64,000 nt of DNA from Saururus chinensis (lineage: Eukaryota > Streptophyta > Magnoliopsida > Piperales > Saururaceae). The translations under genes and the position numbers were made by a program. Positions 11,530 to 22,973 of the stretch are shown in pieces (within the stretch, counting starts at the first letter, position 1; each line of letters starts with the position of its first letter). The notes under the pieces are model-generated. The model was not told the DNA's origin and ran no database searches. It was given only the letters and a program-made list of their open reading frames with translations. The stretch covers positions 24,844,756-24,908,755 of the forward strand of contig CP141147.1 of NCBI GenBank assembly GCA_035235625.1, in the 5' to 3' direction.

Positions 11530-14500
11530 TGTCACACCCCGGCACTGCTCGACCCGAGCCGAACCCGATTTAAGGGCCGGACCAATGCACGGGGGAGACG
11601 GATTGAAAACGATTGAGAAAAATAGCGGAAGACTTTTGCCCCAACTACGGGCAATCTAATTTACGGAGTTTACACACTACTTTGAGCAAGAGTAAATAGG
11701 TAAAACCAAAAGAGTTAAACTCTAAATTAAACCATAATCTCAAACCCGCATACTAATAATTCATAGCCACACACTTGGCTCCAAGACAAGGTCTCAAAGA
11801 AACTAAAGACAAGGATCATCCACAAGGTTCTAACATCAAAATAAGATAAATGAAGAGACATGTAAAACTAGGAGCCTCCACGACTACTCCCAAGCTCTCT
11901 CCGACCTTTCTTCATATAGAGGATCATGTCCGTCTGCGTGTCACGCCACACAGCCCCAAAACAAAGCAAGAAAACGGGGTGAGTATAAAAACTTAATAAT
12001 GGTTTGAATATAACTATAATCACCAGAAAACACAACGGCATGACAATGAAGCAAATCAAATCTAAGATTAATATGCTATACCACTTTCTGATCTTACATT
12101 CATATCACATAAACTTGCATAATAGTGTCTTAATCACACCATTCCTGATCATACATTCATATCACATAAACCTGCATAATAGTGTCTCAATCGCAACCTG
12201 TCTGATCATGCATTCATATCATATAAACCTGCATAATAGTGTCTCAATCACACCCTTTTTGATCATGCATTCATATCACATAAACCTACATAATAGTGTC
12301 TCAATCACACCATTTCTGATCATGCATTCATATCACATCAAATTCATTCACCCTGCACGACAAACGTGTCAAACACATGATACACAATCATGCATAGCAT
12401 TCATAATAGACATGCATCAATACAAATGGTGAATGTCTTCATCAAGGAGTAAACACAAGTATTGCCATACAGGCAGGAAATGGTCACGGCCACGAAGGCA
12501 AGACACGGTCAAATTTCCACACAAGAAATGAAAAAGGGTTGGGGTTGTCAATCCCTAAAGCTTCTCGCCCTGGACGATCCTAGCAAAGGATGTTCCATTC
12601 TCACACAGAGAATCTAGAGTAGGGGTGTTCGCCCAGGGACATCTCTTGCGGAGGGGAGAGCCCGAATTCCCACACAGGGAACCCTAGAACACATGGTAGC
12701 GGGTGCACACGGCATACCACTCTGGATTCTCAGGGTCCAGATGACACTCATAATAATCTCAAATCCGCAAGACAAGTACACAACTCGTCCCCACATAATT
12801 CCATTTCACTAGACTCAACCCAGGGAGTATACACGTTCCACACAAGAACTTAAATCGAAAACATGTCCTTTCGAACCAACCAAGTTTCGATTAATTCACC
12901 AAGCGATTAATTTAGCACGCAATCTCAAGCATTGCATACAATCGGTTAATACCGGTTAAACATCAATAAAACTTTGTCTATGAATAACGATCCATGATGC
13001 ATGCTAACATGATACATCCATGAGCAAGACCTACGTGGATTCCAATACATGGAACGTGGTCCTAATTAGTCCCCTCATGCATCATAATCACCTCATAATT
13101 AACTACAAGTAGATTCCCCATACGTGTGTGTTCATGCATATCCTAAGCATACAATCAATGTTTTGATATAAACTCACAAGACAACTCATACATACCTAAC
13201 ACATTTGAAATAATGAATTCAAACTGAAATCAAGACAAAATCCACCATAAAACTCAAAAACCCTCAATGTAGAATCGAACGCTCATTCCCACAAGCATGA
13301 TTTTCCACACAATAAGCCACAACATGATCATATCAATTTCCCATAAACCATTCATATCATAAGAGAACACATCTCACCATTTGCTATATAACATCCCTAC
13401 TAGAAACACATGCTAATCACTAGAATTCTAACATTCCAAGTTCCAACGTACTTCAATATCAATATGTATGATTATCAACACAATATGATGCCACAAGACA
13501 ACACCTATACATAATCCATACACTTTCATCATCAATTCCACACCTCCAGTAGCCCAATTCAACATAATACACTTTTCATAACCATTAGAAACATTAAATG
13601 GAGTAAAAACATTGAAATGAGCATAAATTCGAAAATAGCAAAACTGTAGTATAGCCGTTCGAACACCCTACAAGGCCATTTGATCGGCTATACAGGAAAT
13701 CAATATAAAATGTAGTGTTACCGATCAATCGCACTGGCAGGCCGTTCGATCGCCAACAAAGTAGTTTTGACCTTCTTCTTCATTTTAAATTTCAAATCCG
13801 AGACTCCATTAAAGCAACTTAAAACCTTCATCTATATACCCAAACACCATTAAAACTTCATCAAACTTTCCAGAATGTTAATCTACACCATCTAAAGTAA
13901 AAACCCTAAGAAATCGGGACAAGAAATTAACATTTACTAATCCCACCATTAAAGCACTAAATCAAACAAACCATTCCAAATAAACCATAAAAATCGAGAT
14001 TTTACCATAAGAAAACTAAGATTTGAAAACCCATTACCTTGTCACTTGTTTAGGTTCGGATTTGACCTTCACCTTTCTTGGAAAACTTCCAAAAACATAG
14101 TGTCTAAGTTAAACTCCATTAGAAATCGAGTTAACATTGAAAACCTTGAAGAAATCTTAGATCTAGGGTTTGTTAAGCATAAAAAATGAGTTTTGATAAG
14201 TAGGGTTTGAAGTAAGGAAGTAAATCAATGACTTTGATGCTTCAAATTGAATCAAATCAAAAGGGAAATATTGAATTAAAAATGGATTAGGAGAAGATCT
14301 GGTTTAAGCTCAATTAAGGAAGAACATACTTTAATCCCTTCTAATCCTGGCCTAATTGGGGAACTAGGCCTTAATCACCTCCTCCTAGCCTATTCCCAAA
14401 ATGAAAATGGCTCAGCCCTTTTCCTTTTATAGTAGGGCTTGGGGTACACTTAATGAAATAATAGGGTGTAAATAGAATTTTGGGCTAAAAATAGGTATTT

Positions 14501-14856
14501 TGAAGATTTGAGCATTAATTAAATCTGATAAAATTCTGAAAATTTTTGTATGGGCTTATGTTGATGTCTGGGGTATTTTGGTCTAAAAATCCTAATTTCG
14601 TCTATGGAGTCCACAGGGGGTCCCGCCAAACCATAATTTTTTTGGAAAATTAGTGAAAATTTAGAAAAATCTCAAAAATTCAGAATTGACTAAAAACTAC
14701 TTAAAACTCATAAATGTAAGTTAGTTTTGCTTAAAACCTTTAGAAATTCCATTTATTTTAGAAAACCACAGAATTTAAAATCAGAAAAAGCGTAAACCAC
14801 ACACTAACTGATAAATAGCATTAAAATAAACCGGTTCAAAATTGAGAATCCTTACA
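11530..14856 (+). mobile_element. 3.3-kb solo LTR nested in the copia integrase region
   Basis: It starts TGTCACACCCCGGCACTGC and ends AATCCTTACA, with CTTAG on both sides (11525-11529 and 14857-14861) as a 5-bp target duplication. Removing it restores the copia reading frame through KLDPK-TVNRFF, a familiar integrase-region stretch. No second copy of either end lies inside and no coding domain was seen, so it is best read as a solo LTR left by recombination. Long LTRs that begin TGTCACACCCC are typical of plant Ty3-gypsy Tekay/Del chromoviruses; the family is inferred. Strand follows the TG...CA orientation usual in that family. Confidence 0.85.
12085..12345. repeat. 57-bp tandem array inside the solo LTR
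   Basis: About 4.5 units of 57 bp, each containing CATTCATATCACATAAAC and CATAATAGTGTCTCAATC. Units differ at a few bases. Because 57 is a multiple of 3 it creates an open frame of repeating 19-residue units, which is an artefact and not a gene. Confidence 0.85.
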
Positions 14857-14861
14857 CTTAG

Positions 14862-16813
14862 GGTCAAGTTTCTTCTCAAGTGGATTATACACCCTAACCT
14901 CAACAGGACAACCTCATATGTGTGCATGTTCCAAACTAGGTTTCCATCCATTCCATAGCTCAAATGGTGTTTTAGGAACAACTTTAGATAGAACTCGATT
15001 TAAAATGTACCCGACTATCTTTAAGGCTTCACCCCACATATTGAGAGGAATAGAGGAGTTACTGATCATACTCCTCACCATATCCATCAAAGTGTGGTTC
15101 CTTCTTTCAGCAACATCATTTTGTTGTGGTGTACCCGGTACTATGTATTGTGCAACAATACCATGTTCTTTTAGGAACTAGGCAAATGGTATAGGTTTTT
15201 GTCCACTCTTTGTATACATACCATAGTATTCCCCTCCTTTGTCTAATCTAATAATTTTGATACTCAATCCAAATTATTTTTCTACCTCTGCCTTATAAGT
15301 CTTGAAAGCATCAAATACTTCAGACTTTTCATTTAAGAGATAAAGATACATGTATCGGGTATGATCATCTACAAAGGTAATGAAATACCTTTGACTATTC
15401 AAATAGGGAGTACTAAACGGTCCACAGATATCAATGTGTGTGATGCCTAATTTTTCATTATGCCTCTTAGCACCCTTAGAAAACTTGTTAGTTTGTTTTC
15501 CCTTTATGCAGTCTATACATATCTCAAGATCAATAAAATCAAGAGTTTGTAAAACTCATTCTCTTTCTAATCGCTTTAAGCTGTCAATGGAGATATGCCC
15601 CAACTGCCTATGTCATAACAAAGAGAAATTCTTTTTAATAACACATCCTTGCACAAACATCATAGATCGTTCAAAGGAAACATGCAAAGAGAGACAATAT
15701 AATTCATCTATCAAGGAACCAGAACCAATGGTAACTGAATCTTTAATAATAAAAAATAATGAATTTATAAACTAAAAATTAAAGCCATGAGGCACTAGTC
15801 TTGATACATAAACTAAGTTCTTAGAAAAACTTGGAATATAAAAAGTTCTATCTAAATCTAAAGTGTATCCTATATGAAGAACAAGCATATATGTTCCCAC
15901 ACATTCAACCTTCGAACACATCTTATTTTCTAAATAGATGTTGTGTTTCCCATCATTTGGTTTCCTTAGATTGAGAAACCCCTCCATGACAGTAGAAACA
16001 TGGATTGTAAAACCAGAGTCAATCCACCATGTGTTATTTTGATGAGAATCAACATATTAGATTCATAACTAAAGACATGAAATTACCTCTTTTCTTGGCA
16101 AGCTACTTCTGATATTTAGGGCAATCTTTCTTCATGTGTCCTTTCTTCTTGCAGAAAAAGTATTTAATTTCCTTGGTGATGCCAGTAAACTTCATTAGCA
16201 CACCTTTACTAGCTTTATTCTTTAGAGCACTATGATTTCCCTTATTCTATCCTTTATGAGAAACTAGATGAGCACTTTCTAGCTTGTCTTGCCTAAGTCT
16301 CCCCCATTCATGTACACACATACTCAGAAGGTCATTGACTGACTATTAAGTGTTATGTGTGTTGTAAGAGATCTTAAATTGCCCATATTGTACAGGCAAG
16401 GAGTTCAGAATAAAGTGGACCAAAAAGGTGTCATCAATCTTTATTTTCATGGTGTTCAACTAATTAGCAATATCACGCATCTGCATGATACACTCTCTCA
16501 CCCCTTTGTCATCTATTATCCTCATGGATGACAACTTGGACATTAAGGTGTTGGTCCCTAATGCTTTTAAAAGTTCTTGAACTATAGTGCATTTTGGGAT
16601 GGATCCCCTAATATTTTTATTTATGTGAGACTTTATGAGCATCATGCTTAAGCAGTTAGACAGCTCCCACTTTTCGAAAGATGCTACCTCACTTGGCGTA
16701 CTTTTTTTCGTAGGAGTGGTGGGTACATCCATATGAAACATCAAATCCAAGTCTACGTACCCTAATAGTAAAATAATCTTTTCCTTCCAATCTGTAAAAT
16801 CGTCCCCAAACAA
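14862..16813 (-). pseudogene. Copia gag, zinc knuckle, pre-integrase and integrase region, broken
   Basis: Read on the minus strand from 16813. Gag begins FGDDFTDWKEKIILLLGYVD, close to the copia gag start DWK. A zinc knuckle at 16121-16162 reads YFFCKKKGHMKKDC, with Tyr where the first Cys should be. The pre-integrase piece (15772-15987) includes DLDRTFYIPSFSKNLVYVSR. The integrase end reads [13 protein letters not shown], a stop where WGCP is expected, then PVEVRVYNPLEKKLD up to the solo-LTR insertion. Multiple stops make it a pseudogene. Confidence 0.88.
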
Positions 16814-17400
16814 TAATGGAATGTGCTAATTAGGGTCAGAAATAAAAGATGGATAAGCCACAATAAAAAAATAAATACATGCAAACAATTAATAAGGGCA
16901 AGAAACAATAACTTAAGTATGAAATAACCAACACTAAAATCATATAGTAAAATTGTAAACCTCCCTTTGGGCAAAGGTTACAATCTGCACCAAAATTACT
17001 AAACCGTATAGAAACAAATGTTCATTTTGTTTCTTGATAAGGCTAGTGGGTTATACATAAAATATTACAGGAAAATCACCCACCTTTGGGCCTAGGGATT
17101 CACCTATGTTAAGATATATAACCCTCCACCCTATCCTGATTATGTGACACTAATTACCACCTCCCTTTGGGGCCGAATGATAATTTTTGTCACATAATCA
17201 AAATTTGATGATAGAACAATATTTTTAATATATGTGAATCTATGCACCCCATGGTAGCATTCTATATGATTCACACATTGAAAAATAACTTAGGATGCTT
17301 TAGCCACTCCTAATTCATCTCAACAGACATGGGAACTGAATTTGTGCTAATCACCTTTTCATATAACAAAATGAATGCTATTAATTATCACACAATCAAA

Positions 17401-17422
17401 ATATATATATATATATATATAC
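17401..17422. repeat. (TA)n microsatellite
   Basis: About 10-11 TA repeats within the copia leader region. This is likely replication slippage in old, AT-rich retrotransposon sequence. Confidence 0.9.
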
Positions 17423-18664
17423 AAAATTGACAAGGGCCTTTTTGTCAATTTTGTCATCGGGCTTTGCGGACTCGACCAGGGGTTCCATCACCACACACTA
17501 TAATTAAAAAATATATTCCAAAGTCCATATACAATCATTTTTTTTCAAAAAAAAAATGTACAAGTTGGAAGCTTTAGGCCCTAAAATAGAAAAAATGTAC
17601 ATTAATTCTTCATGATTACATCCGCCTCTAGACGTGGTCCTTGAATTCTTGTGTCACTTACAATAAGTATAATGTACACTCTCTCTCAAAATTACATAAG
17701 TGGTGCACTCAACAATTTAAAAAAAATTAATAAAACATACAATTGCAATATAATCCCCTAGCCGACCCATAACATTAATCTTAACATAATAATTAGAACA
17801 CATCCATAATTCCACATGCAATAATAACTCTATATAAAAAAATTCCAAGAAAGAAAAAAAAATCTTCATTTTTTTTAGTGACTCGGAATGAACAAAACCG
17901 GTTTGGGCCAGGTCAGAACTTGACCCGCGCCTAGTGCGGGTCGACGGCGACCTACAGGCAACCCACTTTTTCTCTTGACAGAGAGGTTGAAGATGCACCA
18001 TCGAAAGGCTTTTATGGCCACCGCCGTCTGATAAAGCCCACCACTGTCCGAAACTTCTGGAAAATGTGCCGCCCGACGACAACGGCCATCACAGATCTAA
18101 TAGCTTTTCGCTGTGAGAGGCGGCCTGTGGGGGCATTTCAAAAAATGCACAATGCAAGAAAAAATGTTTGGCAACCGTGCACATCGCCCGCAGACAACCT
18201 AGGGCGCTAGAAATCGTTCCGCCCGACAACAAAGGTTCGAGATCCAGCCCTAAATACAATCATCAACATTCGGTGCTGGCGGATTTAAATCGAAATAGTA
18301 AAACCAGAAAAATGGTTCTAAACATAGCAGCAACACTAGCCACCGCCTAGACATGGTAAAGAGGTGGCGCTGGCCAGTGTCAAGCAGGATCGGTTGCAAG
18401 GCGACAGCCAAAGGCCCACAGCGGCTGGAAGATCGATGCCAGCGCGTAAACAGTAAAAAAATGTGATTTTTCAGCCACCGCTGGATTGTGCAAACTAATC
18501 CAGAGGGCCAGTGCAGCAGTGGTGCCATCCAGAGCCCAACGCTTGGCAGCGGCGGCTTTGGTCGGCACATCTGCTCCGGGTAGTAGTTTGGCAGCTATCC
18601 GATGGACCAGCAGCCCCCTAGTCACAACGACGCTAAACTGAAAAAAATATTTGTCGTATAAAAC

Positions 18665-18680
18665 CTTGCCTCGATACCAA
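18665..18680 (-). other. Primer binding site of the copia element
   Basis: Directly inside the right LTR the minus strand reads TTGGTATCGAGGCAAG, close to the TGGTATCAGAGC used by plant copia elements with initiator-Met tRNA. It confirms that the right LTR is the 5' LTR. Confidence 0.8.
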
Positions 18681-18681
18681 T

Positions 18682-19079
18682 TGATAAACATAATACATAA
18701 GGTTTAGGCATACCTGTAGCCATTAAAGCCTTCAACCAATCTTAATCCTGTTGATGAAGCTTTGTCTCTGCTAATTCTCTTCAAAATCATACAATGAGTT
18801 TCTGGTTTAGAGCTTGACTGAGAATAATCTCGCTTAAGGCACCATATTAAGATGACTAATAGTGTATTTATAACTAAACTAGGATACCATTGTTAAGAAC
18901 CCTAGAATCCTGACCCTCCATCCAGAGGTGAGCTAACAGTCTAGATTTGCCACTTTAAACTATAGCTTAATGGGTATTCAAACTCAAGCCTATTACCAAT
19001 ACAGTTTTAAAAGCCCAAAATAGTGTCAATTGAGATAGTTGGGCTACTTGATATTTTTAATATAAAAACAAGCCCAACA
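18682..19079 (-). repeat. 5' LTR of the copia element
   Basis: This is the right copy of the LTR pair, 398 bp. On the plus strand it starts TGATAAACATAATACATAA and ends AAGCCCAACA, with AGGCA just outside at 19080-19084. Shared blocks with the left copy include GAACCCTAGAAT and TGACCCTCCATCCAGAGG. Confidence 0.92.
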
Positions 19080-19197
19080 AGGCATACTCGGCTGGTAACA
19101 AGGCAATTCCAAACCAAGCTTTTGAAAATTGGGCCAATTTGACACTTTGGAAAGATAGGAAGGTGGAACCCATATTCAAGCTATATTTTTTTTCTTT

Positions 19198-19316
19198 TAC
19201 TCCTATGTCCTATATTAATTCTCATCTAAAAAACACTTATCACATATTAATTATCCTATTTCTCATTTTCCTATTAATTAGAAAGCTTCTAACATATGCT
19301 TCTTATATTAGGAGTA
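19198..19316. mobile_element. Stowaway-like MITE
   Basis: TACTCCTATGTCCTATATTAA at the left and TTCTTATATTAGGAGTA at the right are imperfect inverted ends flanked by TA. It is about 119 bp, AT-rich and non-coding. Confidence 0.65.
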
Positions 19317-22300
19317 TAAAAATCTAAGTAAAAAATGCTATGGACATATTTTGTCTTTTTGTGCTCTTAAAAAGTGTTGTGTTGTTAAAATTTTGCATTT
19401 TTGTGGTCTAAGGTGCTTCTCACATTTCATAAAATTTATACTTTCTACAAATGGGACAATTAAAATGGGATGAAGGGAGTATACTACCCCGCATTCTAAG
19501 TTTTTGGAAGATTGAAACTCATGTGCCCATGAAATTGGTAGCCTCTCAAAGCCAATGTGACATTCTTTTAGGTATACAAAGTCAATGCGAAACTGAAACC
19601 ATGATATCTTGTGGGTTAATGGTCCCTGTCTTTTTACCAAAAGCCATATAATATTAAAGGAAAATCTGATATAGCATCCAAATATTGGATAAGTCTCGAT
19701 ATAACAACAACATTTCTCTAGTACATCATGTGATATATAGAATTTCTCTGAATTTCTCTCTTACATCATATTTATTATCACCCTATGCGCTAATGATTAT
19801 ATATCATTGATAGATTAGAGATATATCACCTATCTATATCTTATATCATTATATGACTCCTTGTATTTGCTCTTGATTAGTGAACTTACTCTTAGTTAGA
19901 GTTAGGCTATTAGTCGAACTATGCTAAGTTTGTGTCCTTTACCTTTTTTTAATTGTTAAGTACTTGTGATTCTTCCTCAATCATTTGGCATGCACTTGAT
20001 TAGTTATTACGTTAGTGGTATTTGTCATTTTGAGGAAGATCCTTGCCACCTTTGCTTTGTGGGCAAAACAAGGTCCTACTTGACCCGCCATGTGTGTGCT
20101 TGGTGGGATGCTTGTGGTCTATCCCCAACATTCTTGTGAGCATAGTGCACATAGCACTTCCATGGTTTGATATTGTAAAGTGGTGACAGTACTGATTCTA
20201 CTTGTGCTTAGAATGGAAACTTGATTGTAATTAGTAGTGCTTCATTGGTGACACTCTCCCTCCCGACCATCAATTACACCTTGTTTGGGTTGATTTTTTA
20301 TGAGCCATTATTAAGAGCTTTATAGTGAAATCAGTCTAAGATCCAATAGATCGATGGAAAAATCACAATGAGCATAGTCTTAATTTGTAAAGAATTAAAT
20401 AATAGAAAGTAAAATCATACACAAACAATTTTTTTGTGGAAAACCTCCACTAGGGTAAAAAAGCTTTATGCACAAATTACCAAATTAGTTTCCATACTCA
20501 GTAACCCAACTATTTGGCTCCTGCAAGTACTCCTCAAATTGTGTTACTCCTATTCTACCACTACTCCTTTGTGGATTTATCTTCCAATGAGTAGAAAAGA
20601 ATTATCCTTTAGCTTCAACAATAATTTCTTCATTGGAGAAATTTTTGTGTTGTGTGGTAAAAGTTCTCATTCAAATATGATAATCTAACTCTCAAAACAA
20701 TTACATAGAGTTTTCAAGTTCATGCTTCATCACATTCATTTGAAAAAATACAAATTTTTGAACCAAAAAACTCTACTTCTCACAAAAAACAAAAACTTAG
20801 GATTTTCTATCAAAACAATGCTAAGCTCTAATGCATATAGCTTGGTATATCATTAGACTTAGTTAGAATTGAATTAGGTAAGAATTATAACCTAAATGAA
20901 CTAAATTGGACAAATCTTGACATGCTTGATTGATTATGAAGGAACCTATTCGATCATGGAAGATGTTGATTGATTGCAAATGTGACCTTCTATGAATTTC
21001 CTCTTAACAATCTTGTTTAATTGCAAACAACAGTGCAGACATGTGCACTTCTTCTAGACTATCCCAAATGTTCACACAAAATTTTTCTTGAAAATCAAAA
21101 TTTCATCCAAAATTTATTTCATAATAATTTTTTCACTTCTAAAATTATATGTAATATCAAATCCAATGTGGGAGAGCAATTTAGCTTTGATTTTCTTGGT
21201 TCTCTTCTTTGAATACTTTTGAATCATCACAAGTTTTTCCTCAAGATATTAATATTGAGAATTTTGACTTAACTAAACTACTTAGTTGATCAACTTTTTA
21301 ATAATTATTCAATACTAAAAAGTACACACAATGATTGGTATTGTTTTATTCATGGAATATACCAACACTCATATTTGATTTATAGCTTGTCACACATTAA
21401 TGTGTTTAGGGCAAGTTCTCTTCTTATGGTGATTTTGATCAAAATTATTCATAATAATCCTATTTTTATTTTTTAATATAAAAAATTGAGAAATTTTGTG
21501 CATATAAAATGTGTCCAAATCATGTCTTCAAGTGGGAAGTGGAACACACTATGAGCCCGTATTTTCAAGACATTATTTATCACTCTTCTAAGGAAAATAA
21601 CGAGACAAGATGATCAATCTTCTCACATGTAAACGAAACACCTTAGACAAACCAACCTTTTTGTTAAAGCTTCATCATGTGTCAACTGCATAAGTGATAA
21701 CCTTACTTGACTAGATTATAGGAAAGTTTGTCATTAGTGTAACCAATGTGATTCTCAAAAGGCTAGGTAAGATGCCAGGGCACCGTATTTGGGCCCATTT
21801 TGATACATCTATATAGGCTTCTTTTTTTTTAATTTCTTTGGCCATTGTATGTATGTTGAAAATTGTGTATTAGGATTACTGAGTGTCTCCCTGGAATATG
21901 GTCAAAGCATCTAGGGTGTGTGCCTAATATAGAGGGTAGGTGGGTTTGAATCACCCGACCCCCTGTATCATGCACGCCAATAGCTTGTGATGTGCCTAAT
22001 GCATGCTCCTATATGCACTTGACACATCTTAACATTTTTCTTAATTTAAGAACAAGTTAAAATGTGCCTATGATCTAGCATCTATAGTTTTAAAACTCCC
22101 TTTTTACTCCTAAGATTCTCTGAGTCAACTTGGCTCCTTCGCAATATGAATCAAACTCTATCATTGATTCCTATAAGCATGACTCCCTTAATGGCTCAAT
22201 TGATTCCCCGAGTTAACTCATCAAGACTCTTCTACCTTGAGTAGCTTGATTGACTCCTTATTCTCTGTATAACTATTTTCCATTAAAAGTATTTTATTTA

Positions 22301-22865
22301 TACATGATAATAGAATTAATCCTTAATTCATGATAATTATTATCCCTTTATTGAAAGTAATGTTATAATCAATGTGTTTTATTTATTATTTTGTTAGTAA
22401 CTCACTAATGCCAATGAAAAGGCATCCTCTTAATTTATTCATTAATTAAAGTAATATTTTGAGAAATAACTAATGTCATCAACCTCCTATATTTTATACA
22501 AATAAAAATATTCAAATAAAATTTATACCCAAAATTAAGTTTCTCAATTGGATCTTTGTTGTACTCCAAATACTTACACTAGGAGGAATAAACTCTAATG
22601 CATAACCTCTCCTTATTTAGTCTATGAGTTGTTTTCTTAAAGAAATTTTACATCTAAAGTATTTGATCTTGTGATTAGGTAAAAGAAAATTTTATTTGAT
22701 TATATCATTATATTGAGGAAATTGATTATATTATCATATATACATAACTCCATCTGAGTTTTGAGTTTTTGAACATTGCTGTTGGCACCTTAGAACAGGG
22801 CAAGCAAGATTTTTCAAATCCTACTTGTTTTGCGTTAGTGAAATAGGTCACATGATTTGATTTAA

Positions 22866-22973
22866 TACTCTCTTAGTCCTATATTAATTGTTTAGATTAA
22901 ATTTTTAAAATAAAATAAATTTAGTTCATTTTAGTTTTCTAATTTAGACAATTAATATGAAACTAAGAAAGTA
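22866..22973. mobile_element. Stowaway-like MITE
   Basis: TACTCTCTTAGTCCTATATT pairs with the right end AATATGAAACTAAGAAAGTA, giving an almost complete hairpin of about 108 bp that includes internal TTTAGTTCATTTTAG. Flanked by TA. The ends are more diverged than in the other copies. Confidence 0.7.

Larger units (their letters stand above)
8685..19079 (-). mobile_element. Complete but decayed Ty1-copia LTR retrotransposon
   Basis: It is bounded by two LTRs (8685-9071 and 18682-19079) and flanked on both sides by AGGCA (8680-8684 and 19080-19084), a 5-bp target duplication. Read on the minus strand the LTRs start TGTTGGGCTT and end TTTATCA. A tRNA-iMet-type PBS lies inside the right LTR and a purine tract inside the left LTR. 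The domain order on the minus strand is gag, zinc knuckle, pre-integrase, integrase, reverse transcriptase, RNase H, which is copia order. The coding region has many stops and frameshifts and is split by a later 3.3-kb solo LTR. By eye the two LTRs differ at roughly one position in eight plus indels, so the insertion is old. The 1.8-kb leader (16830-18667) is unusually long and non-coding. Confidence 0.93.

Noticed and set aside
12085..12345. CRISPR-like regular repeats
   Set aside because: The 57-base units are directly adjacent without unique spacers, in a plant LTR.
12004..12432. 142-codon plus-strand frame with repeating HSYHINLHNS units
   Set aside because: Produced by the 57-base tandem repeat inside the solo LTR; not a protein gene.
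17717..18691. Minus-strand frames in the copia leader (121, 106 and 103 codons)
   Set aside because: They lie between PBS and gag of a dead retrotransposon and have no gag-like or other family signature.
21901..21975. Possible tRNA because of GTGGGTTTGAATCACCC
   Set aside because: No matching acceptor stem, D-arm or anticodon arm could be laid out around it.
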